Counted from the first letter of the stretch, positions 7,950 through 16,240 are shown. The stretch is 31,358 nt of DNA from CAYFUT01 sp964346395 (GCA_964346395.1 CAYFUT010000029.1:1-31358); one strand, 5' to 3'. Notes: generated from the letters alone by a model not told the origin. Numbers and translations are program-made.

Positions 7950-8945
7950 TTAGGATTTTCGAAATTTGGGGGCTATATAGGCCCATCCTTTCATTTTTCC
8001 GTAGCGAACAAGATCATTATATAGTTCTACTTCTTTATTATAAAGTTTAAAAAATAGATCCCTAAGGTTATCATTGCGGACAGTTTCTACTACAGCCCGG
8101 ATATGAGTATCTATGGCATCTTGAGCTCCTTTTAAGATGGTTCTATAAACAAATTTATCCTCCATAATTTCAGGGTCTATTGTTGCTTGTTCGGAAGCAG
8201 GTGGTTTTTCCGGCAGGGGAAGTTCAAAGTTTGCTGCTTGTTTTTCCAGGGTTTTAATCTGGTCTTTTAATTTTTTAGTTCCTCGTTCTAATATCATTTC
8301 TAAATCTTTATCATGCACAAAATTTGAAAATATACGGGTAAGTTGTAGTTGGTCGTATCTTAAATTAAGCAGTTCCCAGAGGTGTCCTGCTTCCGCTGTA
8401 GATAACTGTTCTTTTTTTACTGGTTGATCTGTTTTGAAGGAAGGGGCTACTTCTGTCCAGCCTTTTACTTTACCGTATTTATAAAGGTTTTGAAAATCAT
8501 TTAGGTGGCTGTTTACAAAGGTTATAAAGTGTTTTCTCAAACCATCATTGACTCGACTCCTGCTAACAGTAGAACTTAATAAATATAGTTCAGCTATTAA
8601 ATCAGTATAGATCCGTTTGAAAATTATTTTATCAGTTAAAGCATCAATATGACTAGAAGTTTTTATTTGTTCTGGGGGTTGGGTAGGGGCTTTTACTTTC
8701 AGTTTTTCAGCTAAGTCTTCTAGAATATTGATTTGTTCTTGGAAATGTTCAATATGTTGCTTCAGTAATAAATCAAAATCACGGTCATGAACGAAGTTCC
8801 TAAATAATTGATAAGTTTCTAAACTTATATATCTAGTTTTTAAAGTATTCCATATATTATAGGCCTCTATACTAGATAGTTCATCTTCAACAGTAATATT
8901 CTTTTTAAATAACCGTTCGGGGTGTAATAAATTCGAGATATCCAT
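7950..8945 (-). CDS. Tandem DUF3231 protein, probable spore-associated helical protein
   Basis: 331 residues made of two homologous halves (about 15-160 and 175-331). Each half has the pattern EA..W..L..RY, then F.NFVHD.D...LL, then Q...LE..A, then a short proline-rich linker (PTQPPEQ; LPLPEKPP), then a helical segment ending Y.DL..YGK.KGW..IAP.F. This is the DUF3231 family, ferritin-like-looking helical proteins found in spore-forming Bacilli and Clostridia. Start: ATG at 8945 (MDISNLLHPERLF) after TTGGAGGTATACA; a longer open frame to 9137 is non-coding in character and overlaps cbiP2. It stands opposite to the B12 genes, tail to tail with cbiP1 and head to head with cbiP2. No signal peptide. 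The function is unknown. Confidence 0.8.
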   Translation of the reverse strand: MDISNLLHPERLFKKNITVEDELSSIEAYNIWNTLKTRYISLETYQLFRNFVHDRDFDLLLKQHIEHFQEQINILEDLAEKLKVKAPTQPPEQIKTSSHIDALTDKIIFKRIYTDLIAELYLLSSTVSRSRVNDGLRKHFITFVNSHLNDFQNLYKYGKVKGWTEVAPSFKTDQPVKKEQLSTAEAGHLWELLNLRYDQLQLTRIFSNFVHDKDLEMILERGTKKLKDQIKTLEKQAANFELPLPEKPPASEQATIDPEIMEDKFVYRTILKGAQDAIDTHIRAVVETVRNDNLRDLFFKLYNKEVELYNDLVRYGKMKGWAYIAPKFRKS

Positions 8946-9078
8946 TGTATACCTCCAAATAAGATTTATTTTATGTTTCTTAAATTTATTATTTGATATA
9001 AAGCTGAATTTTAAAAAGGAAAGTTTATCTAATTTAGGAAAAGGTTTAATTGATGGAGAAAAAAAGGAGGTGAAATAA

Positions 9079-10587
9079 GTGGCGCAGACGATAATGGTGC
9101 AGGGTACCGGCTCGGATGTGGGAAAAAGTGTAATCACAGCAGCTTTAGCCCGGATTTTTGCTCAGGAGGGGTATCAAGTAGCCCCTTTTAAGTCGCAGAA
9201 TATGGCGTTAAATTCATATGTTACAAACCAGGGAGGAGAAATTGGTCGGGCTCAAGCTGTTCAAGCGGAGGCGGCTAAAGTAGAGGCTACTGTAGATATG
9301 AATCCGATTTTATTAAAACCTAAGGAGGATACTACTTCGCAGGTGATTGTACACGGAAGACCGACGGGAAATATGACAGCTCAGGAATATTTTAATGACC
9401 AGCAGATTGGATTAGAGCCGATAAAAGAGTCTTTGGCCTGTTTACAGGAAGACTATCAAGTAATTGTTCTGGAAGGAGCGGGCAGTCCGGCGGAGGTTAA
9501 CCTGCGGGAATATGATTTAGTCAATATGAAGGCGGCGGAGTTGGCCCAGGCGCCGGTTATTTTAGTGGCTGATATCGAGCGGGGCGGGGTCTTTGCCAGC
9601 ATTATCGGCACTTTAGAGCTACTTAATGAGCAGGAAAGAGAGCGAATTAAAGGAGTTGTGATTAATAAATTCCGCGGCGATGTCAGCCGCCTGCAGTCGG
9701 GGCTAGATTATATTGAAGAAGAAACGGGAGTACCGGTGTTAGGAGTTATCCCTTACTTTACTGATTTTAAAATTCCGGAGGAAGATGCGATTCCTAGTTA
9801 TGTGCAGGGCAGTGAAGATTACCAGCTTGATATTGCGGTCATTAAGTTACCTCATCTGTCTAACTTTACTGATTTTGCTGCCTTAGCGGAAGTGGAGAGG
9901 ACGCGAGTGAGGTATGTAAAACCCGGTAGTAGTTTGGAGAATCCGGATGTAGTCATCTTACCCGGCAGTAAAAATACAATTGAAGATTTAGCTTACTTAT
10001 ATCAGACAGGGTGTGCTGACGAGATTATTGACTTGGCTAAGGAAGGAAGAATGGTAGTCGGCATCTGCGGCGGTTATCAAATGCTGGGGGAAGTAATTTA
10101 TGACCCGCGGCAGGTAGAAACTGATAGAGGGGCCATTGCAGGATTAAATTTATTAGATATAGAAACTACTTTACAGCCGGATAAAATAACAAGCCAGATT
10201 GAAGCCCAGATAATAAATGAAGAGTTGTTTAATCTGGAAGCGGGAAAGTTAATCAGTGGCTATGAAATACATATGGGCCAAACGAATTTAGGCCCGCAAG
10301 CAGAACCAGTTTTTAAGATCAGACAGCGTTCTGACGAGCAGGTGGAAATTGCGGACGGCGCCTGCAGTTTAAACCAGCGGGTTTGGGGCACTTATTTACA
10401 TGGAGTGTTTGCTAATGATCAATTGCGGCGGGGGTTTATCAATCAGTTAAGAAAACAAAAAGGATTAGCTCCTGTAACTGATAGCTTTTCAGTGAGAGAA
10501 AAAAGAGAAGAGGCGTATAATAAATTAGCCGAGTTAGTGAGGGAAAATTTAGATGTAAATTTGTTGTACGAGATTATGGGTTTGTAA
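9079..10587 (+). CDS. cbiP: CbiP/CobQ paralog 2, cobyric acid synthase
   Basis: Second cobyric acid synthase in the same locus, 502 residues, the more orthodox of the two. The nucleotide site VQGTGSDVGKSV, FKSQNMALNSYV with Gln40, and MNPILLKPKE with Asn75 match the standard family; VLEGAGSPAEVN and ADIERGGVFASIIGTL follow. The C-terminal glutaminase domain has Cys330 in VGICGGYQMLG and the GTYLHGVF histidine. It starts with GTG at 9079, fixed by AAAAGGAGGTGA (9062-9073). It carries the family insert with the EYF residues after GRPTGNMTAQ that paralog 1 has replaced. Most likely the enzyme that makes cobyric acid here. Confidence 0.93.
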   Translation: MAQTIMVQGTGSDVGKSVITAALARIFAQEGYQVAPFKSQNMALNSYVTNQGGEIGRAQAVQAEAAKVEATVDMNPILLKPKEDTTSQVIVHGRPTGNMTAQEYFNDQQIGLEPIKESLACLQEDYQVIVLEGAGSPAEVNLREYDLVNMKAAELAQAPVILVADIERGGVFASIIGTLELLNEQERERIKGVVINKFRGDVSRLQSGLDYIEEETGVPVLGVIPYFTDFKIPEEDAIPSYVQGSEDYQLDIAVIKLPHLSNFTDFAALAEVERTRVRYVKPGSSLENPDVVILPGSKNTIEDLAYLYQTGCADEIIDLAKEGRMVVGICGGYQMLGEVIYDPRQVETDRGAIAGLNLLDIETTLQPDKITSQIEAQIINEELFNLEAGKLISGYEIHMGQTNLGPQAEPVFKIRQRSDEQVEIADGACSLNQRVWGTYLHGVFANDQLRRGFINQLRKQKGLAPVTDSFSVREKREEAYNKLAELVRENLDVNLLYEIMGL

Positions 10588-10690
10588 CTTTAAAAAGTTT
10601 GTAAGTTTGAGATTGAGTTTGAGGCTAAGCTAACCATTAATACCAATAGTTTTATGGTTTCTTTAAAATTTAATTTTAAACTCGCAGAAT

Positions 10691-10897
10691 TATAGATATC
10701 CAACTCTAGAATGAAAGCTGTTAACAGCCCGGGGGCAGGTGGGTATTTTACCTTCAGGAAAACTTTTTTGTTCATTCCATATCAGATAAGCTGAAATAAA
10801 AAATTTCTTTTTTACCCAATTTCAGCTTATCTGGTATTCCATAACCGTAAACAAAAAACTTTTAGGGTCAGGTGAAAATACCCACCTGCCCCCGGGC
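10691..10897. repeat. Dispersed repeat with a long imperfect palindrome (copy 1)
   Basis: The 333-base space between cbiP2 and the next gene is largely a palindrome. The outer arms GCCCGGGGGCAGGTGGGTAT (from 10727) and its complement (ending 10897) match over about 23 bp. Inside them AACTTTTTTGTT and AACAAAAAACTTTT pair approximately, and the innermost arms CAGATAAGCTGAAAT (from about 10781) and ATTTCAGCTTATCTG pair perfectly over 15 bp. The 35 bases before the left arm (10691-10725) recur at 25406-25440 with three mismatches, so this is a family of elements. No ORF of its own. Confidence 0.75.
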
Positions 10898-10920
10898 AGA
10901 TTTTAAAGAGGAGGCTAAAT

Positions 10921-11814
10921 ATGCAGCTAGAAAAGATAACAGATCAGGTATTTTATATTTCTGGTGGGGTTAATATAGGAGTTGTTAAGACAGGGGAGCA
11001 AGAAGTTGTGTTGATTGACTCTGGGCTTGATGATAGCAGTGCCCGGCAGATAATTAACATTTTGCAGAAGCAAGATTGGAAACCGAGAGCAGTGATTAAT
11101 ACTCATGCTCATGCTGATCACTGTGGAGGAAATGTATCTTTAAAGAATGAATTTGATCTTGATGTTTATGCGCCGGAACTGGAAGAAGCAATTGTCAGGT
11201 ATCCGTACCTGGAACCGCTATATTTATTTTCAGGGGCTGATCCTATTTCGGATTTGCAGAGTAAATTTTTACGTTGTAAGCCGTCGGCTGTGGATTATGT
11301 GATTAAGCAAGAAAAGTTAGAGTTTAGGGGAGTTAACTTAAAAATTGTTGATTTAGCTGGTCATGCCCCGAATCAAATTGGGGTGGTGGTGGATGATGTA
11401 TTATTTTGTGCAGATGCTGTATTAGCGGAGGAAACGGTTAATAAGTATACAATTCCTTACTGTACTGATATAGGCAAGCAGCGGAAGACATTATCTTTTC
11501 TGCAGGAGAGTAATTATAAGTTTTATCTGCCTTCTCATGGAGAATTAAAGCAGGATATTAATCAATTAGTGGAGATTAACCGAAAAGCAGTTGATAAAAT
11601 TGAAGACCGAGTACTGATTAATTTAAAAACATCACAGACTACAGAAGAAATTTTAAAGGCAGTCTGTGATGATTTTGCAGTAGAAATCAAGAGCAGCCAG
11701 CAGTATCATTTAATGAAAACAACAATTATGGCTTATCTTTCTTTATTATATAAACAGGAGAAGATAAATTTAAATATTGAAGATAATAAATTGTACTGGA
11801 GAAAAGTATCCTAA
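10921..11814 (+). CDS. MBL-fold metallo-hydrolase, C-terminal winged-helix-like region
   Basis: 297-residue metallo-beta-lactamase superfamily protein. Metal ligands are visible: HAHADH (62-67), His148 in DLAGHAPNQIG, Asp165 in FCADAVL, His206 in LPSHGE, the complete two-metal set. Residues about 220-297 look like the small helical/winged domain seen in many clostridial members. ATG at 10921 after AGAGGAGGCTAA. It lies between cbiP2 and cbiB in the same direction, separated from cbiP2 by a palindromic repeat. A role in cobalamin synthesis is only suggested by position; the substrate cannot be read from sequence. Glyoxalase II-like or phosphodiesterase activity is equally possible. Confidence 0.85.
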   Translation: MQLEKITDQVFYISGGVNIGVVKTGEQEVVLIDSGLDDSSARQIINILQKQDWKPRAVINTHAHADHCGGNVSLKNEFDLDVYAPELEEAIVRYPYLEPLYLFSGADPISDLQSKFLRCKPSAVDYVIKQEKLEFRGVNLKIVDLAGHAPNQIGVVVDDVLFCADAVLAEETVNKYTIPYCTDIGKQRKTLSFLQESNYKFYLPSHGELKQDINQLVEINRKAVDKIEDRVLINLKTSQTTEEILKAVCDDFAVEIKSSQQYHLMKTTIMAYLSLLYKQEKINLNIEDNKLYWRKVS

Positions 11815-11862
11815 GATAAATTTGTTGAATAACAAACGCAATTTTAAAGGGAGCAGGATAAG

Positions 11863-12810
11863 ATGGAAGATTATTTATTACTGATAGCAGTAATCATAGA
11901 TCTGGTAATTGGCGATCCGAACTGGTATCCCCATCCAGTAGTGATTATGGGGCGGATAATTAGCTGGTTAGAAGAGCGGCTGCGGAGGGTTGTCACCGGG
12001 CCAACTGGCGAAAGAATAGCGGGGTTGATATTAGCTTTGCTGGTAATAGCAGGTACTTATCTAATTACCAGGCAGTTAATTGATTTTACGTATCAAATCG
12101 GTTATTATTTAGGAGTAGCGGTTGAAGTCTGGGTTTTGGCCTCCACAATAGCCATTACAGGATTAGTAGAGGCAGCACAGCCTATCTACCAGGCGCTGTG
12201 TGAGGATAACTTAGAGTCGGCAAGGACTAAGTTAGATCTGATTGTCGGCCGCGATACAGAGCAGTTAACAGCGGAAGGAATAATTAGAGGGGTTGTCGAA
12301 ACGATAGCGGAAAATACTAGTGATGGAGTTATAGCCCCTTTATTTTATGCGGTGATCGGTGGGGCTCCGCTGGCTATGACTTATAAAGCGGTTAATACCC
12401 TGGATTCCATGCTGGGCTATAAAAATGAAAATTATCGGGCTTTTGGCTGGGCGGCAGCCCGAACTGATGATGGGGCTAATTTTATTCCGGCTCGGTTGAC
12501 GGGGCTGTTGTTTGTAGTTAGTGCTTTATTTACCGGCCGACACTGGAAAAAAGCTAAAGAAATTATTTTGAGAGATGCGGCTAAACACCCTAGTCCCAAT
12601 GCAGGGATTCCGGAGGCAGCAGTAGCAGGAGCCTTAAATGTTAGGCTGGGTGGAGTCAATTATTATCACGGCGAAGAAAGTTTCCGCGCCTATTTAGGAG
12701 ATAAAGAAGTTGAATTTGTTCCTCAGCAGATTAAGGATACGATTGAATTAATGTATTGGGCTGCGGGGCTGTTTGTTGTTGGGTATTATTTATTGTTCAC
12801 TATTATCTGA
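11863..12810 (+). CDS. cbiB: CbiB/CobD, adenosylcobinamide-phosphate synthase
   Basis: Integral membrane enzyme that joins aminopropanol phosphate to adenosylcobyric acid. The 315 residues have the family start IDLVIGDPNWYPHPVVIMG (12-30), several hydrophobic segments (for example AGLILALLVIAGTYLI), the conserved core VVETIAENTSDGVIAPLFYA, NTLDSMLGYKNENYRAFGWA, and HPSPNAGIPEAAVAGALNV. ATG at 11863 with GGGAGCAGG upstream. It works with PduX and CobD, which supply (R)-1-amino-2-propanol phosphate and are encoded about 4.5 kb downstream. Confidence 0.93.
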   Translation: MEDYLLLIAVIIDLVIGDPNWYPHPVVIMGRIISWLEERLRRVVTGPTGERIAGLILALLVIAGTYLITRQLIDFTYQIGYYLGVAVEVWVLASTIAITGLVEAAQPIYQALCEDNLESARTKLDLIVGRDTEQLTAEGIIRGVVETIAENTSDGVIAPLFYAVIGGAPLAMTYKAVNTLDSMLGYKNENYRAFGWAAARTDDGANFIPARLTGLLFVVSALFTGRHWKKAKEIILRDAAKHPSPNAGIPEAAVAGALNVRLGGVNYYHGEESFRAYLGDKEVEFVPQQIKDTIELMYWAAGLFVVGYYLLFTII

Positions 12811-12854
12811 TTGACAGTTAAAAGGCAATTATAAAATTTAGGAGGGGCTTAGTG

Positions 12855-13481
12855 ATGAACTTAGTTTGGAAGGGGAAATATAAGGATGAATCACAGTTAG
12901 CTGAAGGAGAATTACCAGCGGAAGCTGTTCAGTTTAAGGAACCGGATTCACCAGCAAAATTAAATTTAATAGCGGCTTTGTTTATTATTCCAGTTATGGT
13001 TTTGGTGGGGATTGTTCTCTTTTTGAAACAGCAAATGGGACTGCTTGGTAATATGCCGGATGTATTTAATTTAACAGGAGTCCTGCTAGCTTTTTTGATG
13101 ATCATTCCCCACGAAATAATCCATGCTTTATCATTTCCCCAAGAGGCCGAAGTACATCTTTGGTATTCGCTTAAAGATGTCATGTTTTTTGTACATTCTA
13201 CTTATCCGCTGAGTAAAAAGAGATTTATAGTGATGGCTTCCTTGCCGAGTCTAATATTTGGGGTTCTACCATTGATTATATGGATGTTCATTCCTGAAAG
13301 TCATGGACTATCAAATTCAGTCATCAGTTTTGCTACCTTTAACTTGCTATTAGGGGCAGGTGACTATTTAAATGTATTTAATGCAGCCAGACAAATGCCT
13401 AAAGGAGCAGTCACCCAACTATCAGGATTCAATTCCTATTGGTATTGGGAACAGGATAGCAAACAGCAAGCAAATGAATAA
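12855..13481 (+). CDS. DUF3267 membrane protein with HExxH motif (putative zincin)
   Basis: 208 residues with about four predicted membrane segments (roughly 37-57, 72-95, 118-142, 147-170). A zinc-peptidase-like HEIIH (86-90, in IIPHEIIHALSFP) sits inside the second, the layout of the DUF3267 putative zincin family. ATG at 12855 preceded by GGAGGGGC (12841-12848); an in-frame GTG at 12852 is less well spaced. It lies between cbiB and cbiA on the same strand, but no role in cobalamin synthesis is known for this family, so the placement may be incidental. Peptidase activity is inferred only from the motif. Confidence 0.72.
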   Translation: MNLVWKGKYKDESQLAEGELPAEAVQFKEPDSPAKLNLIAALFIIPVMVLVGIVLFLKQQMGLLGNMPDVFNLTGVLLAFLMIIPHEIIHALSFPQEAEVHLWYSLKDVMFFVHSTYPLSKKRFIVMASLPSLIFGVLPLIIWMFIPESHGLSNSVISFATFNLLLGAGDYLNVFNAARQMPKGAVTQLSGFNSYWYWEQDSKQQANE

Positions 13482-13535
13482 AACTATTATTTTGCTAAGT
13501 GATTAGTAATTTGCAACAGGAAAGGAGTCAGAAAT

Positions 13536-14903
13536 GTGAAGCCCAGGTTGGTAATTGCAGGGACGCAAAGTGGAGTAGGGAAAACCACTATTTCGATAGG
13601 CTTAATGGCGGCTTTATCGCAAGCCGGCTATCATGTTCAGCCTTATAAAGTTGGCCCGGATTATATAGATCCGGGATTTCATACATTAGTTACGGGGAAC
13701 CAAGCGCGGAATTTAGATAGTTACTTTCTAGAGGAAGCGGGAATTAAAGAAACTTGGCTGCAAGCGGCTAAAGAAGCAGATATTTCTCTGATTGAAGGGG
13801 TAATGGGTTTATATGACGGAAAGAATGGACAGACTGACCAGGGAAGTACGGCTCAGATAGCTAAGATGCTGCAGGCGCCAGTTATATTAGTTATTGACGT
13901 TAAAAAGAAAGCCCGCAGTGCTGCTGCTTTGGCGGCGGGTTATAAAAATTTTGATTCGCAGTTAAAAGTAGCGGGAGTTATTGTAAATAATGTGGGCAGC
14001 AAGCGCCATTATCAAATGGTAAAAGAGGCAATTGAAGGAGAAACTGACTTACCTGTAGTCGGCTATTTGCCCCGCCGCCAGGAGTTAGAACTGCCGGAGA
14101 GGCATTTAGGTCTGGTGCCGGTAGAAGAGAGTCAGGAACTAACAGCTTTTATTGATAAGTTGGTTCCGCTGATTAAAGAATATATTGATTTAGAGCAGTT
14201 AATGGAGCTAGCCAGCAGGGTGCCGCAGTTAAATAAGGAAGCAGAAAAGTTATTTGCTGCTGAAGAGCAGTTTGCTGTAGATGTGGGAGTTGCTTACGAT
14301 CAGGCTTTTAATTTTTATTATCAGGCTAATTTGGATATGCTGGAGTTGAGAGGGGCTAATTTGAAGTATTTTAGTCCGCTAGAAGATGACTCGCTACCAG
14401 CAGTTGATGGTCTTTACCTGGGGGGCGGCTTTCCGGAAAGCTTTTTAGGTTCACTAGCTGAGAATGAACAATTAAAGACAGAAATCTTAACCACAATTAA
14501 GTCGGGTTTACCGGTATATGCTGAATGCGGCGGATTAATGTACTTAACAGACGAGATTGTCAATTTAGCCGGAACTAGTTTTCCCATGGTGGGGGCAATT
14601 CCCGGCTGCGTAGAGATGACAGATAGTTTACAGGCTATGGGCTATAGGAAAGTAGAGGCTAGTCAGGATAATATATTGCTGAAGCAAGGTCAAACTATTA
14701 AGGGACATGAATTTCATTATTCTAAGTTAGAAGTTAAGGATGGGGATTTAGATTATGCCTATCAATTTCAAGAATTAGATAAGCAAGAAGGAATTAAATT
14801 TAAAAATTTATTGGCTAGTTATTTACATCTTCATTTTGGCAACAATCCACAAGTGGTGGATAATTATTTAAATTGCTGTCGTCAATATCAAGGGAGGAAT
14901 TAA
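13536..14903 (+). CDS. cbiA: CbiA, cobyrinic acid a,c-diamide synthase
   Basis: ATP- and glutamine-dependent amidation of the a and c carboxylates. The 455 residues have the P-loop IAGTQSGVGKTT (7-18), the substrate region YKVGPDYIDPGFHTLVTGN, GVMGLYDG, and a C-terminal glutaminase domain with Cys331 in YAECGGLMYLT. The late HEFHYS and HLHFGNNP segments are also family-typical. GTG start at 13536 is fixed by AAAGGAG (13521-13527); the neighbouring ATG is out of frame. It is followed after 2 bases by cobA. Acts after ring construction and before CbiP. Confidence 0.94.
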   Translation: MKPRLVIAGTQSGVGKTTISIGLMAALSQAGYHVQPYKVGPDYIDPGFHTLVTGNQARNLDSYFLEEAGIKETWLQAAKEADISLIEGVMGLYDGKNGQTDQGSTAQIAKMLQAPVILVIDVKKKARSAAALAAGYKNFDSQLKVAGVIVNNVGSKRHYQMVKEAIEGETDLPVVGYLPRRQELELPERHLGLVPVEESQELTAFIDKLVPLIKEYIDLEQLMELASRVPQLNKEAEKLFAAEEQFAVDVGVAYDQAFNFYYQANLDMLELRGANLKYFSPLEDDSLPAVDGLYLGGGFPESFLGSLAENEQLKTEILTTIKSGLPVYAECGGLMYLTDEIVNLAGTSFPMVGAIPGCVEMTDSLQAMGYRKVEASQDNILLKQGQTIKGHEFHYSKLEVKDGDLDYAYQFQELDKQEGIKFKNLLASYLHLHFGNNPQVVDNYLNCCRQYQGRN

Positions 14904-14905
14904 TC

Positions 14906-15505
14906 ATGAATTTAGAACCAGAATTAGAGCAGGGGCTTGTGCAAGTTTATACCGGCAACGGAAAGGGTAAGACTACCGCTGCGTTAGGATTAGGCTTAAG
15001 AGCGGCCGGCCATGGATTGCAAGTAGAAGTAGTTCAGTATATGAAAGGCAGCAGTTATACCGGAGAATTGTATTCTACAGAGCGGCTGCCTAATTTTAAT
15101 ATTAAGCAGTTCGGGAAGGGCTGTCCGTATTCAGCTGGCATTAAGCAAGGATTGATGAAGTGTCAGGGCTGCGGGGAATGTTTTATGGGTGAAGGGAGAG
15201 AAGATGAAGAGGTGCACCAGCAGTTTGTAGATTGGGCGTATGAATATACAGAGGAAATTTTAACCGATAAGCAGGCTGATATTGTAATTCTTGATGAGAT
15301 TAATAATGCTCTGCGGTATGATTTATTAACGGTTGAACAGGTGTTAGATTTGATTGAGTTAAAGGGAGATAAAACGGAATTGATCTTTACGGGCCGCGGT
15401 CTGCCGGAAGAAATTTTATCAGCGGCTGACCTGGTAACTGAAATGAAAGAGCGGAAACATCCGTTTCAGCAGGGCATCGCCAGCAGGCGGGGGACGGAAT
15501 ATTAA
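14906..15505 (+). CDS. cobA: CobA/CobO-type corrinoid adenosyltransferase with Cys-rich insert
   Basis: Transfers the 5'-deoxyadenosyl group from ATP to Co(I) corrinoids. The 199 residues have P-loop GNGKGKTT (17-24), VVQYMKG, DIVILDEINNAL and a C-terminal EMKERKHPFQQGI, all typical. Between the P-loop and the DE motif lies CPYSAGIKQGLMKCQGCGECF: Cys73, Cys86, Cys89 and Cys92, spaced like a metal-binding knuckle and absent from the enterobacterial enzyme. ATG at 14906 after AGGGAGG (14891-14897), two bases past the cbiA stop. cobS begins on the base after its stop. Confidence 0.9.
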   Translation: MNLEPELEQGLVQVYTGNGKGKTTAALGLGLRAAGHGLQVEVVQYMKGSSYTGELYSTERLPNFNIKQFGKGCPYSAGIKQGLMKCQGCGECFMGEGREDEEVHQQFVDWAYEYTEEILTDKQADIVILDEINNALRYDLLTVEQVLDLIELKGDKTELIFTGRGLPEEILSAADLVTEMKERKHPFQQGIASRRGTEY

Positions 15506-16240
15506 ATGGAGCGGTTTTTAATTGCCCTGCAGTTTATTACTCGGATTCCGGTGACCAAGGAATTAGATTATACCGAAGAAAAGATTGCTGGTTCTATGGT
15601 CTACTACCCGCTGATTGGAACTTTATTGGGGAGTATATTAGTCTTAATTAATGGGGTGGGGAGTTTATATTTACCTGAGTTAGTAACCAGTAGTCTACTC
15701 CTGATTGGGTTAGTGGTTTTGACCGGGGGGATTCATTTAGACGGCTTTATGGATACCTGCGACGGTATTTTTAGCGGCCGTAACCAAGAAAAAATGTTGG
15801 AGATTATGCGCGATAGCCGCGTAGGAGCTTTTGGCGTCTTAGGGGTAGTATTATTGCTTTTGTTAAAGTTTAGTTTATTGGTTGAACTGCCGGCGGAAAG
15901 TAATAATTTTGTTCTGCTTTATTTTCCGACTGTTAGTCGCTGGGCTATGGTTTATAGTGCTTTTAACTATCCGTATCCGCGGGAAGAAGGCCTAGGCAAA
16001 GTTTATGCCCAGCAGTTAACCAAACTTCAGTTTGGGTTAGCTACGGCTTGGACTGTGCTTTTAGGAGTGGTTTTATTTAAGTTACAGGGGTTAGTAATTT
16101 TGTTAGTTAGTTGGTTGTTAATAGTATTAACTGCGAAAGTAATTACTGCGCAGATAGAGGGACTAACCGGAGATAGCTATGGAGCGGTAAATGAGTTGCT
16201 GGAAGTTGGGGTAATTTTAGCTATTTTTTGTGGGCTATAA
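15506..16240 (+). CDS. cobS: CobS, adenosylcobalamin (5'-phosphate) synthase
   Basis: Membrane enzyme joining alpha-ribazole (phosphate) to Ado-GDP-cobinamide in the last assembly step. The 244-residue hydrophobic protein starts FLIALQFITRIPV and has the catalytic GGIHLDGFMDTCDGIFSGR acid cluster (about 74-92), RDSRVGAFGVLG, and GDSYGAVNELLEV near the end. It has several membrane helices. The ATG directly abuts the cobA TAA (TAAATG), implying coupled translation. It is followed by a palindromic intergenic stretch with a terminator-like core. cobT, which would supply alpha-ribazole phosphate, is not in this window. Confidence 0.92.
   Translation: MERFLIALQFITRIPVTKELDYTEEKIAGSMVYYPLIGTLLGSILVLINGVGSLYLPELVTSSLLLIGLVVLTGGIHLDGFMDTCDGIFSGRNQEKMLEIMRDSRVGAFGVLGVVLLLLLKFSLLVELPAESNNFVLLYFPTVSRWAMVYSAFNYPYPREEGLGKVYAQQLTKLQFGLATAWTVLLGVVLFKLQGLVILLVSWLLIVLTAKVITAQIEGLTGDSYGAVNELLEVGVILAIFCGL

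Noticed and set aside
8946..9137. N-terminal extension of the DUF3231 protein to 9137
   Set aside because: The extension overlaps the start of cbiP2, has non-coding composition, and an internal ATG at 8945 has a proper GGAGG site.
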